A stretch of 64,000 nt of DNA from Rhodophyticola sp017644125 (GTDB taxonomy: Bacteria > Pseudomonadota > Alphaproteobacteria > Rhodobacterales > Rhodobacteraceae). Numbering within the stretch: position 1 is the first letter of the stretch; every line of letters begins with the position of its first letter. The position numbers were made by a program, and so were the translations under genes. Where the stretch lies: NCBI RefSeq assembly GCF_042140125.1, contig NZ_CP159473.1; one strand, 5' to 3'. Positions 52,307 to 60,096 of this stretch are shown piece after piece. Under the pieces are notes generated by a model. That model made no database searches. It was not told the origin of the DNA and saw only the letters and a list, made by a program, of their open reading frames with translations.

Positions 52307-53083
52307 TCAGCGCCCTTCGAAGCGGGCCGGCCGTTTTTCGAGAAAGGCCATGACACCCTCCTTGAAGTCACGGGTGCGGCCACAATCGCCCTGAAGTTTG
52401 CCTTCAAGCTTCAGTTGCTCGGCCATGGAATTGCCAAAGCTGGCCTGCAGGGCCTCTTTCACCTTGGCATAGGCGGAGGTGGGGCCTTTTGCCAGATGCG
52501 CGGCCCGGCCGCGCCAATGCTCGGAGAATTCCGCGTCCGGCACCGCTTCCCAGATCATGCCCCAATCCGCGGCCTGCTCGGCGGTGATCTTGTCGGCAAA
52601 CAGCGCCGCCCCCATGGCGCGGGCCATCCCGATCTGGCGCGGCAGCACATAGGTGCCGCCCGCGTCGGGGATCAGGCCGATCCTGCTGAACGCCTGAATG
52701 AAGCTGGCGCTGTGGCAGGCAATGACCACATCCGCGGCGAGGGCCAGATTGGCCCCCGCGCCCGCGGCCGTTCCGTTCACGGCGGAAATCGTGGGAACCG
52801 GGCAATCGACGATCGCCATCAGCATCGGGATGTATTCGTCGCGCAGCGTCCGTTCGAGATTGATGTCGCCCACATTGGTGCGGTCGCCCAGATCCTGCCC
52901 GGAACAGAACGCCCGGCCCTCCCCCGTCAGCACGACAACCCGCGCCTCGCGCCCCGCATTTCCGACCGCATGCGTGATCTCGGCCCGCATCTGGGTGTTG
53001 AGCGCGTTCATCACATCGGGACGCCGCAGGGTGACGGTTGCGATATCATCGGCAATGTCGAGGGTGATGGTTTCGTAAATCAT
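52307..53083 (-). CDS. paaG: Enoyl-CoA hydratase/isomerase, PaaG-like
   Basis: 258 aa, crotonase fold. It fits the PaaG subgroup: F-C-S-G-Q-D-L-G-D-R near 70-79, G-T-A-A-G-A-G-A-N-L-A near 102-112 (oxyanion hole), and S-R-I-G-L-I-P-D-A-G-G-T-Y near 132-144 with the catalytic Asp. PaaG isomerises ring 1,2-epoxyphenylacetyl-CoA to the oxepin in phenylacetate breakdown, and paralogues act in beta-oxidation. No other paa gene is near. iorA elsewhere in the window can supply arylacetyl-CoA, a loose metabolic link. The ATG at 53083 is the family start. Confidence 0.85.
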   Translation of the reverse strand: MIYETITLDIADDIATVTLRRPDVMNALNTQMRAEITHAVGNAGREARVVVLTGEGRAFCSGQDLGDRTNVGDINLERTLRDEYIPMLMAIVDCPVPTISAVNGTAAGAGANLALAADVVIACHSASFIQAFSRIGLIPDAGGTYVLPRQIGMARAMGAALFADKITAEQAADWGMIWEAVPDAEFSEHWRGRAAHLAKGPTSAYAKVKEALQASFGNSMAEQLKLEGKLQGDCGRTRDFKEGVMAFLEKRPARFEGR

Positions 53084-53156
53084 GGAAGTCTCCGCTGTCC
53101 CTGTTCCGGGGCGGACCATATCAAACCGATCAGTTCAGGAAAGCGGAAATGCCGCG

Positions 53157-53615
53157 TCAGTCCTTCATTATCTCCGCCAGCCGCGTGGCTTCCGCATCGC
53201 TGAGCGCGGCCTCGCCCGGCGCGGTGGCGTGATTGCGGCGGCGCACATAGCTTGCGGCAAGACCCAGACCGACCAGCAGGATCGCGGGGCCCGCAAGCCA
53301 CAGGATCAGCGTGGAGCCGCGGGCGGGCGGGTTGAGCAGCACATATTCGCCGTAGCGATCCACCACGAACTCGATCACCTCTTCATCGGTGTCGCCTTCG
53401 ACCAGTCGTTCGCGCACCAGAAGACGCAGATCGCGGGCCAGTTCGGCATTGCTTTCGTCGATGCTTTCATTGCGGCAGACGAGACAACGCAGCCCGGTCG
53501 AGATATCCCGGGCGCGTTCTTCGAGAACCGGATCGTCAAGGATCTCGTCGGGTTGCACCGCCAGGGCGGCACCCGGCAGGATCAGGGCAAGGGACAGGAT
53601 CAGGGCACGGATCAT
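53157..53615 (-). CDS. ccmH: Cytochrome c-type biogenesis protein CcmH (CcmH/CycL)
   Basis: 152 aa. N-terminal signal/anchor (M-I-R-A-L-I-L-S-L), then the periplasmic thiol motif L-R-C-L-V-C-R-N-E-S near 43-52 (CxxC), and a C-terminal membrane helix (I-L-W-L-A-G-P-A-I-L-L-V near 102-120). It reduces apocytochrome c CxxCH cysteines so that CcmF can attach haem. The start overlaps the ccmF stop by 4 bases (ATGA). The other ccm genes are outside the window. Confidence 0.93.
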   Translation of the reverse strand: MIRALILSLALILPGAALAVQPDEILDDPVLEERARDISTGLRCLVCRNESIDESNAELARDLRLLVRERLVEGDTDEEVIEFVVDRYGEYVLLNPPARGSTLILWLAGPAILLVGLGLAASYVRRRNHATAPGEAALSDAEATRLAEIMKD

Positions 53616-55597
53616 TCTGCCGGCACCCCGCCCGAGGCCGAGGGAACCCGCGCCTTGGCCGCACCGGCCGCCACGCGATAGCGGCGGTCCGACAGCGACA
53701 GGAACCCGCCAAGCGCCATGATGATGGCACCGCCCCAGATCCAGTTCGCAAAGGGTTTGATATAGGTGCGGACCGCCCATCCGCCGTTATCCTGCGGATC
53801 GCCGATGACCACATAGACATCGCGGGTGAAGCCGTTGTTGATCCCGGCCTCGGTGGTGGGCATGCCCGCGACCGGATAGATCCGGCGCTCGGGGTAAAGC
53901 AGGTCGAGAACCCGGCCATGATCGGTGACGGAAATCGTGGCCATGGTCGAGAGATAATTCGGCCCCTCGACCCGGCGCACCTCCACCAGTTCGATTTCAT
54001 AGGCGCCCACCTGATAGGGCTGCCCCTCCTGTGCGACGCGGATATCCTCGATCTGGTAAGTGGTCAGCGCCGCGATCCCGAAGAGCGTGACGCCGAAACC
54101 CGCATGGGCGACGGCCTTGCCCCAGTCGGCGCGCGGCAGACGGGTCAGCCGGCCAAGCCGGTTGCCGATCTCACCTCGCCCGGTGCGCGACCACAGATCG
54201 ATCGCGGCTCCGGCAACAAGCCAGACGGACAGGCCGATCGCCAGCGGACCGATGGCCGATGAGCCGGTGAACATCGCATAGCTCAGAAGCGTCGCCGCAA
54301 CAGCCAGCACGGCGGCGCCGACAAGCGGTTTCATCGCGCGACCGATCCGCCCCCGTTTCCAGGGCAGCATCGCACCGATCGGCAGGGCCACGGCCAGACC
54401 GATGACAAAGGGCGTGAAGGCCGCGTTAAAGAAGGGCGGGCCGACCGAAAGCGTACGGCCGAAGAACATGTCGGCGATCAGCGGCCAGATCGTCCCGATG
54501 AAAACGACGAAACAGGAGACCGCAAGCAGCAGGTTGTTCACCACCAGCGCGCTTTCACGGGAGACGGTGGAGAAAACGCCCTTCGCCTCCATGATGCCCG
54601 CGCGGAACGCGAAGAGCAGCAGGGCGCCGCCCATGAAGATCGTCAGGATCGCCAGAATATAGACCCCCCGCTCCGGATCGTTCGCGAAGGCATGGACCGA
54701 GGTCAGGACGCCCGAGCGGACGATAAACGTGCCGATCAGGGAGAAGCCGAAGGCCAGGATCGCAAGCAGGATCGTCCAGCTTTTCAGCGCCTCGCGTTTT
54801 TCCACGACGATGGCGGAATGCAGGAGCGCCGCCGAGATCAGCCAGGGCATGAAGCTGGCGTTTTCCACCGGGTCCCAGAACCAGAAGCCGCCCCAGCCAA
54901 GCTCGTAATAGGCCCACCAGGAGCCAAGCCCGATGCCGATGGTCAGGAAGACCCAGGCCGCCAGCGTCCAGGGACGGACCCACCGGCCCCAGGCCGCATC
55001 GACCCGGCCCTCGATCAGCGCGGCAACGGCGAAGGAGAAGGCCATGGAGAGGCCCACATAGCCGAGATAGAGAAACGGCGGATGGAAGGCCAGACCGGGA
55101 TCCTGCAACAGCGGGTTCAGATCCTGGCCGTTGAAGGGCGGGATCTCCATCCGCAGGAACGGGTTGGAGGTGAAGAGGATGAAGGCGAAGAACGCGACCG
55201 CCACGGAGGATTGCACCGCCAGCACACGGGCGCGCAATGTCGGCGGCAGATTGCCCCCGAACCACGCGGCCATGGCGCCGAACAGGGTCAGGATCAGCAC
55301 CCAAAGAAGCAACGAGCCTTCGTGGTTCCCCCAGACCCCGGTGATCTTGTAGATCATCGGTTTCAGCGTGTGGGAGTTGTTGACCACCAGGCTGAGCGAG
55401 AAATCCGATGTGACGAAGGCATAGGTCAGCGCCCCGAAACTGACGGCGGTCAACGCGAATTGCGCCGTTGCCGCCGGAGAGGCCACGGCCATCCAGCCCG
55501 CCTGCCCGCGCGCGGCGCCGATCATCGGCACGATCATCTGAAAGATCGCGACCATGAAGGCCAGGATCAGGGCGAAATGTCCGAGTTCTACAATCAT
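53612..55597 (-). CDS. ccmF: Cytochrome c haem lyase subunit CcmF
   Basis: 661 aa with about fifteen hydrophobic segments. The tryptophan-rich haem-handling motif W-G-G-F-W-F-W-D-P-V-E-N-A-S is at about 228-241, with conserved periplasmic histidines (H-E-G-S, H-P-P near 95 and 175). It attaches haem from CcmE to apocytochrome c in the periplasm, with CcmH. It probably serves, among others, the cytochrome c domain of PuuD if that faces the periplasm. Upstream are about 210 bp without a gene, where TACTAT is a possible -10. Confidence 0.95.
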   Translation of the reverse strand: MIVELGHFALILAFMVAIFQMIVPMIGAARGQAGWMAVASPAATAQFALTAVSFGALTYAFVTSDFSLSLVVNNSHTLKPMIYKITGVWGNHEGSLLLWVLILTLFGAMAAWFGGNLPPTLRARVLAVQSSVAVAFFAFILFTSNPFLRMEIPPFNGQDLNPLLQDPGLAFHPPFLYLGYVGLSMAFSFAVAALIEGRVDAAWGRWVRPWTLAAWVFLTIGIGLGSWWAYYELGWGGFWFWDPVENASFMPWLISAALLHSAIVVEKREALKSWTILLAILAFGFSLIGTFIVRSGVLTSVHAFANDPERGVYILAILTIFMGGALLLFAFRAGIMEAKGVFSTVSRESALVVNNLLLAVSCFVVFIGTIWPLIADMFFGRTLSVGPPFFNAAFTPFVIGLAVALPIGAMLPWKRGRIGRAMKPLVGAAVLAVAATLLSYAMFTGSSAIGPLAIGLSVWLVAGAAIDLWSRTGRGEIGNRLGRLTRLPRADWGKAVAHAGFGVTLFGIAALTTYQIEDIRVAQEGQPYQVGAYEIELVEVRRVEGPNYLSTMATISVTDHGRVLDLLYPERRIYPVAGMPTTEAGINNGFTRDVYVVIGDPQDNGGWAVRTYIKPFANWIWGGAIIMALGGFLSLSDRRYRVAAGAAKARVPSASGGVPAE

Positions 55598-55807
55598 GTC
55601 TCTACCTTAGGCCTCCGCACGCCGTTGCGCCAATAGATAGTATGTTGAGATCACATAGGATTGTGCATTGATGTCGCGGGGGGGCCGAGCCGCGCCACAG
55701 GCCACGCTCGCCCTCACCATGATTTGCTTGGCCGGATTGCGCCAACGCCCCACGGACCGGGGCGAACGGTCGCACGGGGCAGTGCCCAAGACACCCGCCC
55801 GCCGGGC

Positions 55808-57379
55808 CTACCGGCCGCGGAACAGCCCGCCCAGCACCCCGCGCACCAGCGCCTGGCCCGATCTCGTGCCAAGCTGGCGGGCAAAGCTCTTGGCGAAGGT
55901 GGTCGCGATGCTGTCGCTTCGGCTGGACCGCCCGCGCGTGCCCGCGCCGGATTTGCCGGTGGATGTGGACCGTCTGACGCGGGTGCCGGAATAGCGGCGC
56001 CCGGCCTGAAACTCCCGCTCCGCGGTGCTCTCGGTCTCCCGCTCCAGAGCTTCGGCCCTTTCCGCCTCCGCCGCCGCCTCTTCGGCGCGCCGGGTCAGCA
56101 TCTCGAAGGCGCTGTCGCGGTCGATGGCCGCTTCGTATTTTCCGGCCACAGGCGATGCGCCGACAAGAGCCGCCCGCGTGGCCACGGCGATCGGGCCAAG
56201 CTGGGACGAAGGAGGGCGGATCAGCGTCCGCTGCACCACGCCGGGCACGCCCTTGCGTTCCAGCATCGAGGTCACGGCCTCGCCCACACCCACCTCGCGG
56301 ATCGCATCCTCGGTGTCGAAATCCGGGTTCTCCCGGTAATTCTCCGCCGCCTGCCGCAACTCCCGCTGATCCTTGGCCGTGAAGGCGCGAAGCGCGTGCT
56401 GAACCCGGTTGCCGAGCTGGCCCAGAATATCCTCGGGCACATCGGCCGGGTTCTGGGTGACGAAATAGACGCCGACGCCCTTGGACCGGATCAGACGGGC
56501 CACCTGCTCCACCTTGTCGACCAGGGCCTTGGGCGCGTCCTCGAACAGCAGATGTGCCTCGTCAAAGAAGAAGACCAGCTTGGGTTTGTCCGGGTCGCCC
56601 ACCTCGGGCAATGTCTCGAACAGCTCCGACAACAGCCACAGCAGGAAGGTCGCATAAAGCCGGGGCGCGCCCATCAGCCTGTCGGCGGCCAGAATGTTGA
56701 TCCGGCCGAACCCCTCTTCGTCGTGCAGCATCATATCGGAAAGCTCCAGCGCAGGCTCCCCGAACAGCTGGCTGCCGCCCTGCCCTTCCAGTACCAGCAG
56801 ACGCCGCTGGATCGCGCCGATCGACGCGGTGGAGACATTGCCGTAGCGCAGGCTCAGCGTCTCGCGGTTCTCGCCGACCCAGACCAAAAGCGCCTGAAGG
56901 TCCCTAAGATCCAGCAGCGGCAGCGATTGCTCGTCGGCCACGCGGAAGGCGATGTTCAGGATCCCTTCCTGCGCCTCCGACAGCTCCAGCAAGCGTGACA
57001 GGAGCAGCGGCCCCATTTCGGAAATCGTGGTGCGCACCGGATGGCCCGCCTCTCCGAACAGGTCCCAGAAGGTCACCGGAAAGGCGCGATAGGCATAATC
57101 GGCAAAACCGATTGTCCCGGCCCGCGACATGAAAGCCTCATGCAGCTTGAAATCGGCCGTGCCGCTGGCGCCAAGTCCGGACAGGTCGCCCTTCACATCG
57201 GACAGGAACACCGGCACACCCCGGGCCGAGAAGCTTTCCGCCAGAATTTGCAGGGTGACCGTCTTGCCCGTGCCCGTGGCACCCGCGATCAGCCCGTGGC
57301 GGTTTGCGTATTTCAAAAGCAGGGTCTGCGGCTCCGCATATGCGTTGCCGCCACCACCGATAAAGATACCATCACTCAT
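55808..57379 (-). CDS. HerA-like ATPase of the DUF853 (YjgR) family
   Basis: 523 aa. Walker A G-A-T-G-T-G-K-T at 33-40, followed by D-V-K-G-D-L-S-G-L, and Walker B L-V-F-F-F-D-E-A-H-L-L-F near 270-281, all typical of DUF853. A sensor-like T-Q-N-P-A-D-V-P follows. The C-terminal 90 residues are a low-complexity Glu/Arg/Ser-rich tail. By fold it is a hexameric ATP-driven motor related to HerA/FtsK helicases, but the role of YjgR proteins is not known. The ATG at 57379 begins the conserved M-S-D-G-I-F-I-G. Two candidate small RNAs lie upstream on the other strand. Confidence 0.9.
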   Translation of the reverse strand: MSDGIFIGGGGNAYAEPQTLLLKYANRHGLIAGATGTGKTVTLQILAESFSARGVPVFLSDVKGDLSGLGASGTADFKLHEAFMSRAGTIGFADYAYRAFPVTFWDLFGEAGHPVRTTISEMGPLLLSRLLELSEAQEGILNIAFRVADEQSLPLLDLRDLQALLVWVGENRETLSLRYGNVSTASIGAIQRRLLVLEGQGGSQLFGEPALELSDMMLHDEEGFGRINILAADRLMGAPRLYATFLLWLLSELFETLPEVGDPDKPKLVFFFDEAHLLFEDAPKALVDKVEQVARLIRSKGVGVYFVTQNPADVPEDILGQLGNRVQHALRAFTAKDQRELRQAAENYRENPDFDTEDAIREVGVGEAVTSMLERKGVPGVVQRTLIRPPSSQLGPIAVATRAALVGASPVAGKYEAAIDRDSAFEMLTRRAEEAAAEAERAEALERETESTAEREFQAGRRYSGTRVRRSTSTGKSGAGTRGRSSRSDSIATTFAKSFARQLGTRSGQALVRGVLGGLFRGR

Positions 57380-57449
57380 GCGTCTGAACCGTCCCAAAGA
57401 ATTCCAGTCGCGATACCATACATTCTTAACCAATCGGTGCCAGTGTGAT

Positions 57450-57535
57450 CCGCGACGTTGCCCTCACTCCCTTGGGCGGCGTCAACTTCCTCCCTGTCAA
57501 CTGGCCGCGTCCCTCTTGCTTGGGACGCGGTTTTT
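57450..57535 (+). ncRNA. Candidate sRNA A with CUUCCUCCC anti-Shine-Dalgarno motif
   Basis: Seen directly: a 10-bp stem with two G-U pairs, GACGTTGCCC (57454-57463) / GGGCGGCGTC (57474-57483), whose loop contains C-T-C-C-C; an open linker with C-T-T-C-C-T-C-C-C-T-G-T (57486-57497); and a perfect terminator ending at 57535. C-U-U-C-C-U-C-C-C fits the CUYCCUCCC motif of CcsR/cuckoo RNAs of Rhodobacterales, which lie near DUF1127 genes; none is here. The stem segment C-G-A-C-G-T-T followed by C-C-C-T resembles the 29.69-kb candidate. No convincing promoter is seen, so the 5' end is a guess. Confidence 0.5.
57505..57535 (+). terminator. Strong intrinsic terminator of candidate sRNA A
   Basis: CCGCGTCCC (57505-57513) / GGGACGCGG (57522-57530), perfect 9-bp stem, 8-base loop, then five T. 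No protein gene on the plus strand precedes it for over 5 kb, so it needs a non-coding transcript upstream. Confidence 0.92.
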
Positions 57536-57574
57536 CCATGCCTGTTGCCTGTGGAAAAAGTGAACGCTTCCCTG

Positions 57575-57603
57575 TTGACCTGTGGGCTGTGCTGTCATAG
57601 CGT
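57575..57603 (+). promoter_or_regulatory. Possible sigma-70 promoter of candidate sRNA B
   Basis: TTGACC (57575-57580), 17-base spacer, TAGCGT (57598-57603). The implied start near 57610 is 6 bases before the first hairpin of candidate B. The -10 is weak. Confidence 0.4.
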
Positions 57604-57609
57604 CTGCGC

Positions 57610-57684
57610 CACAACGTCGGCCAGTCCGACAGGGAGAGAAAAAACGCTGGAAAGGGCTCGTGTCTTCGGGCCCTTTTCGATTTT
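57610..57684 (+). ncRNA. Candidate sRNA B with a GACAGGGAG segment complementary to sRNA A
   Basis: About 75 nt. A small hairpin GTCGG-CCAGT-CCGAC (57616-57630) is followed by a purine-rich stretch A-G-G-G-A-G-A-G and six A, then a terminator. G-A-C-A-G-G-G-A-G (57628-57636) is the exact 9-base complement of C-T-C-C-C-T-G-T-C in candidate A (57490-57498), and 8 bases also match the 29.69-kb candidate. A sponge or paired regulator is therefore possible. Alternatively this is an attenuated leader of ialB, which starts 142 bases after the terminator. Confidence 0.42.
57651..57684 (+). terminator. Intrinsic terminator of candidate sRNA B
   Basis: AAAGGGCTCG (57651-57660) / CGGGCCCTTT (57667-57676), one G-U pair, 6-base loop, then TCGATTTT. 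It lies in the non-coding interval before ialB. Confidence 0.78.
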
Positions 57685-57825
57685 CCCGCCCCGCCGTTCC
57701 AGCCCGGTCTGTGCGCGTCTTGCGCCGTTCCCCGCCAGCGGCGCATTTTGCCCCTGACACCGCCCGTTTCCCATGCTAGCCAGCGTCGCAATAGAGCAGA
57801 GCAGACTGCAAAAGGATACGTGATC

Positions 57826-58497
57826 ATGAAACCCGCATTGCCCGTCATCCCCGCCATTCTGGCCCTTCTTCTGGCCGGCCCGGCGCTGGCCCAGGATACG
57901 ACGCCCGAAGCGGCCGGGTCCGAGGCTCCCGAAGCGGCGGCGCAGGATCCGACGGTCGACCCCGAAACCGGCCTGTCGCTCGGAACACCGGTGCAGGACC
58001 CCAACGGGATTGGCACCACATATGTCGCCGAAACCCATGGCGATTGGGAAATTCGCTGCATCCGCGTGGAAGAGGGCGAGTTCGAACCCTGCCAGATGTA
58101 TCAACTTCTGTCCGACGCGGAAGGCAGCCCGGTGGCGGAGTTCAACCTGTTCGACGTGCCCGATCAGGGCGAGGTCGTGGCCGGCATCACCATCGTGACG
58201 CCGCTGGACACGCTGCTGATCCCGCAACTGCGTCTCAGTGTCGATGGCAGTCAGGCGCGACAGTATCCGTTCAGCTTCTGCCAGCCCATTGGCTGCTTCG
58301 TCCGGATCGGGCTCGGAGAGGCGGATATCAACGCCTTTCGCGCGGGCGCCAATGCCACGATCAGCATCGTGCCCCTGCCGGCCCCCGATCAGGTTGTCGA
58401 TCTGACCGCGTCGCTGACCGGGTTCACCGCAGGCTATAACGCCCTGACCGAGCGGACAGCGGCCTTCATGGCCACGCAGGAGGGCGCGTCGGAATAG
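57826..58497 (+). CDS. ialB: Invasion-associated locus B (IalB) family protein
   Basis: 223 aa. Signal peptide (hydrophobic 8-22, cleavage after A-L-A), a 45-residue Ala/Glu/Pro-rich disordered linker, then the IalB domain from about 70: T-H-G-D-W-E-I-R-C near 91-99, E-P-C-Q-M-Y-Q near 110, C-Q-P-I-G-C-F near 166-172. The four cysteines probably make two disulphides. Periplasmic/outer-membrane-associated; first named for Bartonella invasion but widespread in free-living alphaproteobacteria, so no pathogenic role is implied. AAAGGA precedes the ATG and a strong terminator closes it. Confidence 0.88.
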   Translation: MKPALPVIPAILALLLAGPALAQDTTPEAAGSEAPEAAAQDPTVDPETGLSLGTPVQDPNGIGTTYVAETHGDWEIRCIRVEEGEFEPCQMYQLLSDAEGSPVAEFNLFDVPDQGEVVAGITIVTPLDTLLIPQLRLSVDGSQARQYPFSFCQPIGCFVRIGLGEADINAFRAGANATISIVPLPAPDQVVDLTASLTGFTAGYNALTERTAAFMATQEGASE

Positions 58498-58532
58498 ACA
58501 TCCGCGCGCGACCTGCCTTCCGGTTCACAGGC

Positions 58533-58565
58533 AAACGCCCTGCCCGCTTCGGTCAGGGCGTTTTT
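58533..58565 (+). terminator. Intrinsic terminator after ialB
   Basis: AAACGCCCTG (58533-58542) / CAGGGCGTTT (58554-58563), 10-bp stem, 11-base loop, running into TTTTT. It lies just before the convergent ketosynthase end. Confidence 0.88.
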
Positions 58566-58590
58566 CGTTTCGGCCATGTTTGGTTTCGGC

Positions 58591-59802
58591 TCAGGCCACC
58601 GCACGCAGCGCCAGCACCGCATTCAGCCCGCCAAACGCAAACGCATTCGACAGAACCGCGCCGACCTTGGCGTCCCGCGCGACATTCGGCACCACGTCCA
58701 GCGCGCATTCCGGATCGGGCTCCTCATAGCCGATCGTCGGGGCGATGACGCCCTCGCGCAGCGCCATGATACAGGCCAGAAGTTCCACGGCTCCGGTCCC
58801 GCCGATCAAATGGCCATGCATTGATTTGGTGGAGGAGATCATCAGATCGTTGGCGTGATGCCCGAACGCATCGGCCACCGCGGCGCATTCCGTCTTGTCA
58901 TTCGCGGCCGTACCGGTTCCATGGGCATTGATATAGCCGATGTCCTCGGGGTTCAGCCCGGCATCGCGCATGGCGCCCGAAATCGCACGCGCCGCCCCCT
59001 GTTTCGACGGCATGACGATATCGGCGGCATCCGAGGTCATGGCGAAACCGACCAGCTCGGCCAGGATCTCCGCGCCGCGGGCCCGGGCATGCTCGTATTC
59101 CTCGAACACGAATACCGCCGCGCCTTCGCCTTGCACCATCCCGTTGCGGGTGGCGGAAAACGGGCGGCACGCGTCCTTGGACATCACGCGCAACCCTTCC
59201 CAGGCCTTGACCCCGCCAAAGGTCAGCATCGCCTCTGACCCGCCGGTCACCATCGCATCGCAAAGCCCGGTGCGGATCATCTGAAACGCCTGCCCCATCG
59301 CATGGTTCGACGACGCGCAGGCGGTGGCGACCGAAAAGGACGGGCCCTTGAGATTGTATTCCATGCTCACATGGCTGGCGGCCGCATTGTTCATCAGCTT
59401 GGGCACAACGAACGGATGGACCCGGTTCTTGCCCTCCTCGTAGACGCTGCGGTAATTCTCGTCCCAGGTGTTCACACCGCCACCGGCCGTGCCGAACACG
59501 ACGCCCGACCGTGCCGCCAGTTCACCCGCGAAAGTCAGCCCCGACTGCGCCAGCGCCTCCTTCGTGGCGATCAGGGTGAATTGGGTGAACCGGTCGTAAA
59601 GCGCGATCTGCTGGCGGTTGAACAGCGCCTCGGGCTCGTAGCCCTTGACCTGACCGCCGATCTTGACCGACAGGCGGTCCACGTCGCGCAATTCCAGATC
59701 GGCGATGCCGCAGCGTCCTTCGCGCATCGCATCCAGCGTCGTCGCCACATCCTGCCCCAGGGCATTGATGGTGCCTTGCCCGGTGATTACGACCCGTCTC
59801 AT
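58591..59802 (-). CDS. Beta-ketoacyl-ACP synthase (KAS II type)
   Basis: 403 aa. Active-site triad intact: Cys in V-A-T-A-C-A-S-S (near 164), His in N-A-H-G-T-G-T-A near 296-303, and K-S-M-H-G-H with His near 333. It condenses malonyl-ACP with an acyl-ACP. It overlaps the dedicated ACP gene by 4 bases and follows lpxD, so it probably elongates an acyl chain for lipid A rather than bulk fatty acids. This echoes the acpXL-fabF cluster of Rhizobium, but without fabZ and lpxXL. The housekeeping FabF is expected elsewhere. Confidence 0.9.
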   Translation of the reverse strand: MRRVVITGQGTINALGQDVATTLDAMREGRCGIADLELRDVDRLSVKIGGQVKGYEPEALFNRQQIALYDRFTQFTLIATKEALAQSGLTFAGELAARSGVVFGTAGGGVNTWDENYRSVYEEGKNRVHPFVVPKLMNNAAASHVSMEYNLKGPSFSVATACASSNHAMGQAFQMIRTGLCDAMVTGGSEAMLTFGGVKAWEGLRVMSKDACRPFSATRNGMVQGEGAAVFVFEEYEHARARGAEILAELVGFAMTSDAADIVMPSKQGAARAISGAMRDAGLNPEDIGYINAHGTGTAANDKTECAAVADAFGHHANDLMISSTKSMHGHLIGGTGAVELLACIMALREGVIAPTIGYEEPDPECALDVVPNVARDAKVGAVLSNAFAFGGLNAVLALRAVA

Positions 59803-60062
59803 TTCTGATCGGCCACCAGTCCTTCGACGGCTTTCACGATTGCGGCCACGCTTGAGATGTCGAACGCGCTCTGCTCGGGTTCATTGGCGTTGAACGGCAC
59901 CTGAATATCGAAGGCCTCTTCTATCGCAAAGATGGATTCCACCAGTCCAAGGCTATCGATGCCCAGATCTTCCAGCGAGTTGTCCATGGCGACATCGCCC
60001 GGCTCCAGCACTGCCTGTTCCGCTATAATCGCAATCACCCTGTCCTGAACGCTGTCGGCCAT
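59799..60062 (-). CDS. Acyl carrier protein (dedicated, lipid A cluster)
   Basis: 87 aa. The phosphopantetheine site is G-I-D-S-L-G-L-V-E, with Ser near residue 37; ordinary AcpP has D-S-L-D at this place, so the Gly after Leu is a difference. Acidic helices surround it. The ATG at 60062 has GAGGG 8 bases upstream and is preferred to the ORF start nine codons earlier. It is wedged between lpxD and a ketosynthase, suggesting a specialised carrier like AcpXL. Which chain it carries cannot be seen. Confidence 0.88.
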   Translation of the reverse strand: MADSVQDRVIAIIAEQAVLEPGDVAMDNSLEDLGIDSLGLVESIFAIEEAFDIQVPFNANEPEQSAFDISSVAAIVKAVEGLVADQK

Positions 60063-60096
60063 CTGGTCTGCCCTCGGATCGTTTCTCATCGCTCAC

